38,094 nucleotides of DNA. It comes from Flavobacterium sp. (GTDB lineage: Bacteria > Bacteroidota > Bacteroidia > Flavobacteriales > Flavobacteriaceae). Of this stretch, positions 27,030 to 33,669 are shown piece after piece; the first letter of the stretch is position 1, and each line of letters opens with the position of its first letter. The notes under the pieces were generated by a model. It was not told the DNA's origin, made no database searches, and saw nothing but the letters and a program-made list of their open reading frames with translations. The stretch is from assembly GCA_008501705.1 (NCBI GenBank), contig QQUG01000057.1, forward strand, positions 1 to 38,094, written 5' to 3'. The position numbers were made by a program, and so were the translations under genes.

Positions 27030-27997
27030 AACCTCTGGCTTTTAGTTTTACCCATAGCATGAAGTTCAAGATGCCGGTCCAGTACAGCTGGTTTCACGGA
27101 AGTTTCTTGGGATTCCATTGGGTGTTTGGATACCTGACTTCGCATGTGCAGGGCTGACATAGAAACATAGAGCATGGTGGTTTTTATGTCAGCGTGTCCC
27201 ATCATATCCTTTAAACTAAATGGATCGCATCCCCCTTCTGCCATGAGCGTAGCAAAGGTGTGCCTAAGCCCATGAATGGTGAATTTGATCTGTGATGCCT
27301 GGGTAATCTTTCTCTTGAGGCGCTTGAGGCCTGAATCGGTATATCTCTGATTTAATTTGGAAGAGGTAAAAAACTCAGGACAGGTCTTCAACCATTTTTT
27401 TCGTTGTTCCAGATAGTACTTCAAAATAGTGGCAAGTGTGTGGGTCATCGGGACAACCCGATCCTTAGCCCCCTTTCCATATCGCACAAAGATGGTCATG
27501 TTCTTCACATCCACATCCTGCATTCGAAGTTTCAATAGCTCGCTCTTTCTCAGGCCTGCATACATAAACATGGCAAAGATCGCGTGGTTTCGAAAACGCA
27601 GAAAGTCATTTTCATACGGAAAGTTGTACACCACCTCCAGCAAACGATTTGCCTCTTCCTTGGAGAGCGATTTGGGTAGTGGCCTGTTCAGCCGTGGACG
27701 TTCAATCCCGTCAGTAAAGTTTTCCGTCATATGACCGTGCACCACACACCAGCGAAAGAAGACCTTGAGACTCATGTAGTAGCTGTGGAAGGTGGATGGC
27801 TTCCAGTGAAAGTCAGCCCGGCCGTGAATGAAGAATGATAAAACTCTATCGCGGTTAACTTCCGTTATCCGCTCCAATGTCATTCGCTTGGCAAAGGTCA
27901 ATACTTGGGTTCGGTACCGCTTCACCGATGCCGGTGATAACCCTCGAATATGGGTGGAGTACCGGCAAAACTCGTCTAGTAAAAATGTGATTTGCAT
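27026..27997 (-). CDS. Tyrosine recombinase (XerC/D-like integrase) 1
   Basis: This 323-aa protein has a SAM-like core-binding N-terminus (FCRYSTHIRGLSPASVKRYR) and a catalytic domain with Arg in GLRKSELLKLR, HGLRHTF (H-x-x-R), GHADIKTTMLYV (His and nucleophile Tyr). All key residues seem present. It is convergent with, and touches, the CD-NTase gene. Upstream to its right lie a gene-free stretch and tRNA-Ile. Equal in length to a second recombinase 1.7 kb away but clearly divergent from it, so the two are not a recent duplication. Probable role: integration or excision of a sub-element. Confidence 0.9.
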   Translation of the reverse strand: MQITFLLDEFCRYSTHIRGLSPASVKRYRTQVLTFAKRMTLERITEVNRDRVLSFFIHGRADFHWKPSTFHSYYMSLKVFFRWCVVHGHMTENFTDGIERPRLNRPLPKSLSKEEANRLLEVVYNFPYENDFLRFRNHAIFAMFMYAGLRKSELLKLRMQDVDVKNMTIFVRYGKGAKDRVVPMTHTLATILKYYLEQRKKWLKTCPEFFTSSKLNQRYTDSGLKRLKRKITQASQIKFTIHGLRHTFATLMAEGGCDPFSLKDMMGHADIKTTMLYVSMSALHMRSQVSKHPMESQETSVKPAVLDRHLELHAMGKTKSQRF

Positions 27998-28374
27998 ATT
28001 GCTGTTCCCATCATCGCACCACTCATTACCATCTTCGACGACCCCACACTTTTTAGATGCAGATCGGAAAACCTCAAATCTCAGATTTGTTTTCGCTATT
28101 CCTCTTTCGCAGTAAGCTTTTAACGCCTCGGGGTCATAACTGCCAGCGATTACTTACTTATCAGGTACGTGCCCTATGCTTTTTGGGCCTTCTTTTTGAT
28201 TTGGGCCTTATATTTCTTGACGATTCTCGGAAAACTATAGTAATGTTGTACCCAATACTTAGGACCACATCTTTTTCAAGATTTTATGTAATATGACGAA
28301 GATTTTGAGTGATACTTCAATGATTAATATTCTCTGTTAAGTCTATCGACACACTTCATTGTAGCATCACAAGG
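27998..28374. other. Gene-free stretch between integrase 1 and tRNA-Ile
   Basis: 377 bp with no plausible gene on either strand. The overlapping plus-strand frames are low-complexity and lack any family pattern. A Lys/Arg-rich minus-strand frame near 28190-28260 (RPKSKRRPKKHRAR) might be the remnant of a lost gene. The position next to an integrase start and the 3' end of a tRNA is where an attachment site would be expected, but I found no second copy of the tRNA end. Confidence 0.4.
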
Positions 28375-28448
28375 TGCGCATGCCAAGACTTGAACTTGGG
28401 ACCTCTGCATTATCAGTGCAGCGCTCTAACCACCTGAGCTACACGCGC
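28375..28448 (-). tRNA. tRNA-Ile (GAT)
   Basis: 74 nt, cloverleaf visible. The acceptor stem GCGCGTG pairs with CATGCGC (one G-T) with discriminator A. The D arm is GCTC...GAGC, the anticodon stem CTGCA/TGCAG with loop CTGATAA (anticodon GAT), and the T arm contains TTCAAGT. CCA is not fully encoded. tRNA-Ile(GAT) normally lies in the rRNA spacer; here it stands alone between two integrase genes. Confidence 0.93.
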
Positions 28449-28608
28449 AATCTGTCTACCCTGTATGCTTGGCAGACGATCTTGAGTTTAACACCTGTTA
28501 CAAAAAACTCAACCTTTATTGGACCCACCAATCGATAGCACTGTGTTATAATGAAAACGACATTAGAAATCGGAGTTAGGGAATATCTGTTAACTCTCTT
28601 TGATTGTG

Positions 28609-29628
28609 TTATTTATCGTTTGACTTTTTATGCCATTGCATTCGAGCATATCGAAAATGCTCTGAAATGATTGTCTGCGAGGGTATAGCCGCATAATATG
28701 GTAGTTTCCCTTTGGTCATGAGTTGATCTGGATCGTAAAGTTCTTTTACAACCATTCCTACAACATGACCATGTAAGTTAAGGACCGGACTCCCACTATT
28801 ACCAGATGAAGATTTTGCGGAGATTAAAAAGATTTGATTCCCCCTGTAGTCTTCAACGAACGAATTTATCTCTCCCCTGTGATATACCTGATATGCTTCC
28901 TTGGTCATCGGAATGGATGGGTATCCGATGGTAATTATTTCCGATAGCACCCTTTGTTCCTTTGTAAAGTGGAGTGGAACAATACCGTTTAAGTCTGACT
29001 TAATTTTCAAGTATGCGATGTCTTTCTCTTTGTCCATATGAACAACATCAAACTCAAACTCGTTTTCATCAACATCGAGAAGGCGTAACCTGACAGCTTG
29101 GTCTAAGACATGTTCATTTGTTATTACATAGCAACCGTCTAAAAGTTTAACTAAAAAGCCTGTGCCTATGTCCCTAACACCATTCGAGGCCATGTTTTCA
29201 ATTTTAAATACAGATCTTCTATACTTATCAATGATGTACTCTATGCCAAAGAGTTGATTATATAGAACGTCTTGCTTGTATAGGTCGCGAACATGTTTTT
29301 GAGCAGTGTAAGACTTTGGTCCGCTCACCAACTGACCTAGGGAATAGATATAATTGACTTCTTCCATTTGGTCTACTACCAACTGGTCTATTGTCGGAAG
29401 ATTTCGATTCGATCTCCCCGAAATCATCATGAAATTTCTAAAATCTTCTAGTGAAAACATCCCCGTCTTAATTCGTCCTAGCTTATCTTCCTTTGCATGA
29501 AGCTTAGACAACACTTTAACAATTTCGGTAAATAGTGCTGGATCGATTTCCTTCGATAAAAAAAATTGAACTACATCTCTGACATATTCCTCATGCTCGT
29601 ACAGCTGTTGTGTTCTAGGTTTTAGCAT
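28609..29628 (-). CDS. Cytosolic trypsin-like serine protease with helical N-terminal domain
   Basis: This 339-aa protein has an N-terminal helical region (1-130), then a chymotrypsin-fold protease with intact triad: H173 (VITNEHVL), D203 (KDIAYLK) and S278 (SSSGNSGSP), plus GTGFLV before the His. There is no signal peptide or membrane helix, so it acts in the cytoplasm, unlike DegP-type proteases. It stands alone between tRNA-Ile and integrase 2, in a segment that also carries CBASS. Trypsin-like modules occur as effectors or partners in several phage-defence and programmed-death systems. A defence role is inferred from context only; the N-terminal domain has no family I can name. Confidence 0.85.
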   Translation of the reverse strand: MLKPRTQQLYEHEEYVRDVVQFFLSKEIDPALFTEIVKVLSKLHAKEDKLGRIKTGMFSLEDFRNFMMISGRSNRNLPTIDQLVVDQMEEVNYIYSLGQLVSGPKSYTAQKHVRDLYKQDVLYNQLFGIEYIIDKYRRSVFKIENMASNGVRDIGTGFLVKLLDGCYVITNEHVLDQAVRLRLLDVDENEFEFDVVHMDKEKDIAYLKIKSDLNGIVPLHFTKEQRVLSEIITIGYPSIPMTKEAYQVYHRGEINSFVEDYRGNQIFLISAKSSSGNSGSPVLNLHGHVVGMVVKELYDPDQLMTKGKLPYYAAIPSQTIISEHFRYARMQWHKKSNDK

Positions 29629-29666
29629 ATCATATGGATTTTGAACAAAGTTAAGCGTTAATACAA

Positions 29667-30638
29667 TCAGAACGACATCTTGTCAATATATCCACGAGCA
29701 TCCTCTTCTCTTATCGACCGAAGGTAGGTTTCGGTCATCTTAAGAGAGCTGTGGCCCAATAGTTTCATGATACTAAATCGGTCAACTTGAGTTTTTGCTA
29801 AGGTAACAGCGAATGTGTGGCGACAACGATGAAGGTGGAAGTTGACCCCTGAAAGTAGCTTGTAACGCTTTACCCAGTGTTTTAGACCATGCTGTGTGAA
29901 TGCCCTGTCCTGTTTTGTGGATACAATAAGAGCACTGCACAGGGAATCTCGTTTTTTGCGCAGGGAGAGATAGTCCCTCAAATGATTATAGAGAACCGGG
30001 TGCATCGGAATGGTTCGATTCTTCTTCGACTTGGAAGTAGCACCATTGATAAAGAGGGTCCGACTCTCAAAATCGATGTCCTGAAGGCGTAAGCCTATGA
30101 GCTCTCCCCTTCGAATTCCCGTATGCAGTAAGATACTTAGTATTGCCAGATCTCTGCTTTTTACAAAGGCATCATCACTGCTGTGAAGTGTAATAGCAGC
30201 AAAGAGTTTGGATACTTCCTCCTTATTTAGAGCTCTGTCATCATCATAGGTCGGAGTAGGTGGTTTGGTCGCGCGAGTGGTCATACTACCAGCATCGATA
30301 TACCCCTTTTTCTCCATCCAGGAGAAAAATGACATGAGCTTACTGAAATAGGTACGAATCGTTGAAGCCTTTACTCCAACTTTAGTCTGTTCTCCCACAT
30401 GGCGAGTTCGGGTGCCTAGCCTTAAAAAGAATTCAGTCAAAAGATGTGGATGAATCTCAGAAACCTTTGTTGCCTCAGGCACGATCTTTTGAAATGTTTG
30501 AAATACATCGCAGTAGCTTTTTATGGTTTGAGGACGAAGCTGCCTTATGTACTTGCACTCGGTGATATAGAGGTTAAACACCTCTTGCAACTGATGATCT
30601 TCAGTCATACATGAATTTGTAAGTAGCTCCTGAGACAT
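29667..30638 (-). CDS. Tyrosine recombinase (XerC/D-like integrase) 2
   Basis: This 323-aa protein has a core-binding domain at about 20-115 (FNLYITECKYIRQLRPQTIK) and a catalytic domain with TGIRRGELIGLRLQDID, HLHRCRHTFAVTLA and LLGHSSLKMTETYLRS, all catalytic residues intact. It is divergent from the replication-protein gene across an 85-bp gap with a strong dyad, which may be its operator. It ends 39 bp before the protease start, so protease and integrase might share a transcript. Probably the integrase of the larger element to the right or of the protease/tRNA cargo. Confidence 0.9.
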   Translation of the reverse strand: MSQELLTNSCMTEDHQLQEVFNLYITECKYIRQLRPQTIKSYCDVFQTFQKIVPEATKVSEIHPHLLTEFFLRLGTRTRHVGEQTKVGVKASTIRTYFSKLMSFFSWMEKKGYIDAGSMTTRATKPPTPTYDDDRALNKEEVSKLFAAITLHSSDDAFVKSRDLAILSILLHTGIRRGELIGLRLQDIDFESRTLFINGATSKSKKNRTIPMHPVLYNHLRDYLSLRKKRDSLCSALIVSTKQDRAFTQHGLKHWVKRYKLLSGVNFHLHRCRHTFAVTLAKTQVDRFSIMKLLGHSSLKMTETYLRSIREEDARGYIDKMSF

Positions 30639-30640
30639 AT

Positions 30641-30700
30641 CACCACCCTACAAGACCGAAGAATTGTCGTATATAGTCCTGGAGCTATATACCTGGTGGT
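30641..30700. promoter_or_regulatory. Nested dyad in the integrase 2 / replication-protein promoter gap
   Basis: GTATATAG (30669-30676) and CTATATAC (30685-30692) form a perfect 8-bp dyad with an 8-bp spacer. It is nested inside ACCACC (30642-30647) and GGTGGT (30695-30700). Centred between divergent genes, it looks like an operator controlling integrase and replication-protein expression together. Confidence 0.6.
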
Positions 30701-30723
30701 CCCACTAGTGCATTCTTAAGGTC

Positions 30724-31236
30724 ATGAACCTTAAACGAACCACCATGATTCCCAATAGTGTTATTCGTAGCCACATGCGAAACCTCTCCGATAAGGAGTT
30801 ACGTGTTTTACTGGTGGTCCTCACCCAAACCATCGGTTGGATCGATGCTCACGGCAAGCGCAAACGGCGTGATTGGATCTCTCAAAGGTTCTTTAGCAAC
30901 ATGACGGGTCGGTCAGCCAGAGCCGTATCTGCAGGAATTGATCTTCTCATAGGAAAAGGACTGATCATAGCCACCACCCAAGATGGCACAACATTACCCA
31001 CAAAAGAGTCCAGACAAGGAAGAAAACGTATTTACTATGGTCCGTCCACCCGACTTATCAATTTCGTTGATCCCAGTTGTGACCAAAGGTTACAAGGTAC
31101 TGTTACCAAATGTCACAATACAAAACTAACCTCTACAAAACTAAATGGACATTTTAGAAATTCAAGACACATCGGCCACATCCTTCAAGAGCGATCTAGC
31201 AAATACGGAGTCAAACACTTTCCTTCAAAGAGGTGA
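30724..31236 (+). CDS. Phage replication protein O-like winged-helix protein
   Basis: This 170-aa protein's residues 8-85 follow the pattern of replication protein O and replisome-organiser N-terminal domains: IPNSVIRSHMRNLSDKELR, then TQTIGWI, DWISQRFFSNMTGRSARAVS and LLIGKGLI, a winged helix that binds origin DNA. The C-terminal half is basic and low in pattern, with no helicase-loading domain recognised. It begins the plus-strand run of element maintenance genes and may recognise an origin inside the hairpin-rich region downstream. ATG at 30724 is the first start after the dyad; an internal Met at codon 8 is also possible. Confidence 0.65.
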   Translation: MNLKRTTMIPNSVIRSHMRNLSDKELRVLLVVLTQTIGWIDAHGKRKRRDWISQRFFSNMTGRSARAVSAGIDLLIGKGLIIATTQDGTTLPTKESRQGRKRIYYGPSTRLINFVDPSCDQRLQGTVTKCHNTKLTSTKLNGHFRNSRHIGHILQERSSKYGVKHFPSKR

Positions 31237-31265
31237 ACATGCACCTGACTATCACCGGGGAGAAA

Positions 31266-31287
31266 GGTGAATGCCAATGCATTCACC
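31266..31287. repeat. Hairpin after the replication-protein gene
   Basis: GGTGAATGC and GCATTCACC form a perfect 9-bp stem with loop CAAT. A weaker CAAGGG/CCCTTG dyad follows at 31365-31385. Neither has a T-run. They occupy the 211-bp gap between the replication and XRE-like genes, and I see no gene there. Confidence 0.6.
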
Positions 31288-31447
31288 CTTAAAGGATGTG
31301 AACCGGTAACCAAGCTCAATAAGATCTCCACATCAAATCCACAATTAGCGTTACAATATAAAAACAAGGGACTTTAGACCCCTTGATTACAAACCCATAC
31401 ACTGCAAAAAGCGCCGGATGTAACCCCCCGCGCCTTTCACACGTTAT

Positions 31448-31789
31448 ATGATAAACAATACAAATACGATGGCCCACTATCGAGAGAGGGCCAACCTTCA
31501 GATTAAAGAACTGGCATACTTGCTGGAGGAAAAGCCTGAGAAACTACTTGCTATGGAGCGAGGTTCCAGGTTGCCCAGCCTCCGAGTTGCAATGCTGTAT
31601 CACATCCTCTTTGATGCACCGTTACAATTCATGTATAGCGACCTGTATGCTGATCTCTATGCGCAAGTTGTAGAGCGAAGTTCAAGACTCATTGCCAAAC
31701 AAAAACACAGACAACCATCAAAGAGTAGCCATAATTATTCATCTCTCCAGGCAATTGTCAAGCGGATAACTGACAACACCCATGAATAA
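31448..31789 (+). CDS. Small XRE-like helix-turn-helix protein
   Basis: This 113-aa protein's residues 8-62 match an XRE/Cro fold: MAHYRERANLQIKELAYLLE, then LLAMERGSRLPSLRVAMLY, where the second and third helices would read the DNA. The basic C-terminal tail (AKQKHRQPSKSSHN) has no clear domain. It overlaps the next gene by 8 bp. Likely an element-encoded repressor; the palindrome TTGTATA/TATACAA at 32309-32324 and the GTATATAG dyad at 30669 are candidate targets. Confidence 0.75.
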   Translation: MINNTNTMAHYRERANLQIKELAYLLEEKPEKLLAMERGSRLPSLRVAMLYHILFDAPLQFMYSDLYADLYAQVVERSSRLIAKQKHRQPSKSSHNYSSLQAIVKRITDNTHE

Positions 31790-32291
31790 GCAAGTCAGTG
31801 AGGTAGTGCCGACCCGAGTAATTGCCATCTACCCAAACAGGCTCGGATATGGCTACGTTGTTATGGAAAGTCCCGTGGAGCTGCTACATTGGAATATGGT
31901 TAAATCAGAGCCTGCCAATAACGACGAGATCATGTCACAAATTAATCAAATTCTAAAAACCTACGGCCCGGCCAAAGTTGTTCTAGAAAATCCTGACTCA
32001 AAAATTTCTCGAAAGACACCCAGAATAAAGGCACTGTTGAACCGAATCGATACCTGCGCTAAAGCTCAAAGTATGGCCACTCAGCATTATTCCCGAGAAG
32101 AAATACGAAAAGTGTTCACTCGTTTCGGAGGGGCTAAAACTAAGTATGAAATTGCAGAGGTAGTCGCCAAGAACATTCCGGCACTCGAGCCCATGCTCTA
32201 CAACAAACCTAAATACCCCTACTATGAAAAATACGCCGTGGCACTGTTTGATAGTGCGTCACTGGCCATTACCCATTTCTTTAAGAATTAG
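31782..32291 (+). CDS. RuvC-fold protein lacking the first catalytic Asp
   Basis: This 169-aa protein follows the RuvC/RNase H-like pattern: strand 1 AIYPNRLGYGYVVME, where RuvC has Asp and this has Tyr17; VVLENPDSK with Glu69; KYEIAEVVAKNIP; and EKYAVALFDSASLAITH with Asp157. Two acidic positions survive and one is lost, so resolvase activity is doubtful or the metal site differs. Similar Tyr-containing RuvC-like proteins occur, as I recall, on other conjugative elements, which would make this a family trait. It is the last gene before 2 kb of structured non-coding DNA and may bind those hairpins. Confidence 0.6.
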   Translation: MNKQVSEVVPTRVIAIYPNRLGYGYVVMESPVELLHWNMVKSEPANNDEIMSQINQILKTYGPAKVVLENPDSKISRKTPRIKALLNRIDTCAKAQSMATQHYSREEIRKVFTRFGGAKTKYEIAEVVAKNIPALEPMLYNKPKYPYYEKYAVALFDSASLAITHFFKN

Positions 32292-32324
32292 TCAGGTCAA
32301 AAAAAAAGTTGTATATTTATACAA
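32288..32324 (+). promoter_or_regulatory. Possible promoter overlapping a perfect palindrome
   Basis: TTGTATA-TT-TATACAA (32309-32324) is a perfect dyad that contains a -7-like TATATTTA (32312-32319), with TTAG about 20 bp upstream as a weak -33. It begins just after the RuvC-like stop. Repressor binding to the dyad would block the promoter; the upstream XRE-like protein is an obvious candidate. Confidence 0.45.
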
Positions 32325-32325
32325 A

Positions 32326-32497
32326 TATGTGCGACCCCTAATCGTAAATAGAGGGCTCTAGTATTATCAAGTAACTAGAGTTTGGTTTTTGCTATTTCGG
32401 TTTAAAGGACGCATATATTTTTGATAAGTATATTTAAATACTTTAAACCGTTACAGTATGAAACTTTAGAGGTTCTATAGTGTAACGGTTTTTTTAT
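32326..32497 (+). ncRNA. Attenuator-like RNA unit with competing hairpins
   Basis: After the palindromic promoter candidate, CTCTAGT/ACTAGAG (32356-32362, 32374-32380) forms a first hairpin. CGGTTTAAAG (32398-32407) can pair perfectly with CTTTAAACCG (32441-32450). AAACCGTTACA (32445-32455) can instead pair perfectly with TGTAACGGTTT (32481-32491), which is followed by seven Ts. The two helices share AAACCG, so they exclude each other: an antiterminator against a terminator. A third competitor, AAGTAT/ATACTT, sits at 32426-32443. No leader peptide or known riboswitch core is recognised. Either a regulatory leader or a free small RNA. Confidence 0.6.
32445..32495 (+). terminator. Strong intrinsic terminator of the attenuator-like unit
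   Basis: A perfect 11-bp stem, AAACCGTTACA/TGTAACGGTTT, with a 25-base loop and seven Ts ending at 32495. The T-run is only on the plus strand, which sets the direction of transcription. Confidence 0.75.
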
Positions 32498-32583
32498 TTC
32501 AGAAACTCTAAGTTCTTTGTCATTGACATAACAATACTTATTTGATTGTTGCAATAGAATTTGATATTAGATTTTTTTGTATA

Positions 32584-32614
32584 TTGTAGAATAGGTTTTC
32601 AAAACTTACTTTTG
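32584..32614 (+). promoter_or_regulatory. Bacteroidota-type promoter for structured RNA 2
   Basis: TTG (32584-32586), 20-bp spacer, TACTTTTG (32607-32614), an exact TAnnTTTG match. Transcription would begin near 32620, only a few bases before the 5' arm of the 15-bp closing helix at 32625. Confidence 0.6.
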
Positions 32615-32619
32615 CTCTA

Positions 32620-32850
32620 ATTAACACTTAAAATTAAACAATCGAATATGAAACATCTTAACACTTTAGTTGCTGCTGCTAATGCACGGCCGTAGGTGTG
32701 TTAAGTTGTTTGATATATTGTGATTAAAACTTGGACACGGAGTTAGTTCCAAGTTGCCAGAGACGGCGTTTAATTTTAAGTGATTCTTATTTGAATACGA
32801 CACTTACTATATAGAAGCGTCATGGCACAAAAGGCTATGACGCTTTTTTT
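32620..32850 (+). ncRNA. Structured RNA 2: promoter, 15-bp closing helix, terminator
   Basis: CACTTAAAATTAAAC (32625-32639) pairs perfectly with GTTTAATTTTAAGTG (32768-32782), enclosing about 128 nt. Inside are hairpin A, 17 of 19 pairs between 32646-32664 and 32698-32716 (core CTTAACAC/GTGTTAAG); hairpin B, AACTTGG/CCAAGTT (32728-32734, 32749-32755); and a small GCC/GGC hairpin (32756-32767). GCCGT in hairpin A's loop (32689-32693) could pair with ACGGC (32763-32767) as a pseudoknot. A 15-codon ORF (MKHLNTLVAAANARP, 32648-32695) runs through hairpin A. The unit ends in a terminator. I match it to no known RNA family; the end-closing helix recalls retron RNAs, but no reverse transcriptase is present. 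Confidence 0.65.
32815..32850 (+). terminator. Intrinsic terminator of structured RNA 2
   Basis: AAGCGTCAT (32815-32823) and ATGACGCTT (32837-32845) form a 9-bp stem, extendable by GGC-type pairs in the loop, followed by a run of Ts to 32850. Confidence 0.8.
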
Positions 32851-32874
32851 ATGTTCTTAGTTTATCGAAAAAAT

Positions 32875-33112
32875 GCCGGTGGATGGTGACCACCGGCGAC
32901 ACTTCGCGGAGTTTAAATGCCGTTCCAAAAGTTATCGCTTACCACACCATTAATCTTCCGGTAATCGTGGATAACTTGGCACTCCCATACAGCGATTGTA
33001 AGGGTGGGGATTTTTTCTCTCGCCCCACTCTTACAATCCTTCTAATTGTAGGTCTACTCTTATGCGAAGTTGTAAAAATATGAATATATAAAGATAACGA
33101 ATTTATCTTTAT
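32875..33112 (+). ncRNA. Structured RNA 3: three long hairpins and an AT-rich terminator-like stem
   Basis: GCCGGTGG/CCACCGGC (32875-32882, 32890-32897) is a perfect 8-bp hairpin. AAGTTATC/GATAACTT (32929-32936, 32970-32977) encloses TTACC/GGTAA. GATTGTAAGGGTGGGG (32994-33009) pairs with CCCCACTCTTACAATC (33023-33038) over 16 bp with one G-U and a 13-base pyrimidine-rich loop. ATAAAGATAA/TTATCTTTAT (33088-33112) with loop CGAAT resembles a two-way terminator. A G-U rather than a mismatch in the 16-bp stem favours RNA on the plus strand. No promoter was found directly upstream. A 66-codon frame from 32883 crosses these stems; I do not believe it is a gene. Confidence 0.5.
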
Positions 33113-33236
33113 TGCTAGTATACATCAACTTTCACCCGATGGTCAACTACTTCGATCGCTGGCACTCCTTTGTAAGTAACGATGAAGACTTCCATAGGCT
33201 TTTTAATTAAGTAACCAACTGATTTGCAACTGATTT

Positions 33237-33267
33237 TTTGTTCCGTTAAAGAAAAAACGTATATTTA
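33237..33267 (+). promoter_or_regulatory. Bacteroidota-type promoter for structured RNA 4
   Basis: TTTG (33237-33240), 19-bp spacer, TATATTTA (33260-33267): near-consensus elements with consensus spacing. Predicted start is close to 33275. It heads about 320 bp with stems but no gene. Confidence 0.6.
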
Positions 33268-33274
33268 CACTAGT

Positions 33275-33590
33275 AATTCACCAAAAGGGAATCTCTACTT
33301 GTCTTACATTTTAGACAAATACACTATCAAAGAGAGAATAGATTTACTTACACTAACCTTCCAACCAAAAGAGATCCCTAATTACATACATTTTTAGCAC
33401 ACAGATCGATTGATCAGTTAACAATGGTAGTCAGCTCTCACTTAAAGATGTTGTATTTGAGTAAGGCATAATTAGTCTCCACCTTTATTTATTGACAACA
33501 TCTTTGCTGAGAGAAGAGCCAAAATACTTTTTCTATTGGCTATGCTCTTATACATAAAAACCGCCAAGTAAGTCCCTAGCGGTTTGATGT
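33275..33590 (+). ncRNA. Structured RNA 4
   Basis: AGGGAATCTCT (33286-33296) pairs with AGAGATCCCT (33370-33379) with one bulged A, enclosing TTGTCT/AGACAA (33299-33318). Next, CTCTCA plus AAAGATGTTGT (33435-33440, 33444-33454) pair with ACAACATCTTT plus TGAGAG (33495-33505, 33508-33513), a 17-bp interrupted helix. AAGAGC/GCTCTT (33514-33519, 33544-33549) and AAACCGC/GCGGTTT (33558-33564, 33579-33585) follow. The last lacks a good T-run. The chain of adjacent helices behind a near-consensus promoter suggests one folded transcript of about 310 nt. It matches no RNA family I know. Confidence 0.55.
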
Positions 33591-33669
33591 TTGATCTCTT
33601 CCCTTGGATCCGTCTTTTCCAGATGACTCAGCTGTTTACTTCCTTAAAGTCGTCGGACAGATCCACAAA

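Noticed and set aside
27828-28296. Plus-strand frames of 79-95 codons over the integrase start and the gene-free stretch
   Set aside because: They begin antisense to the integrase, have low-complexity sequence and no family pattern or upstream signals.
32620-32850. Retron msr-msd RNA
   Set aside because: The closing helix is suggestive, but no reverse transcriptase is encoded in the window and no branching-guanosine context was identified.
32620-32850. tmRNA, because a short ORF ending in an Ala-rich peptide lies inside a folded RNA
   Set aside because: No tRNA-Ala-like acceptor end or T arm is present, and the unit is much shorter than Bacteroidota tmRNA.
32883-33083. 66-codon frame with a hydrophobic end (PTLTILLIVGLLLCEVV), possible type I toxin
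   Set aside because: It runs straight through three hairpins whose pairing dictates the codons, has no ribosome site and no recognisable pattern, and its start lies inside a stem loop.
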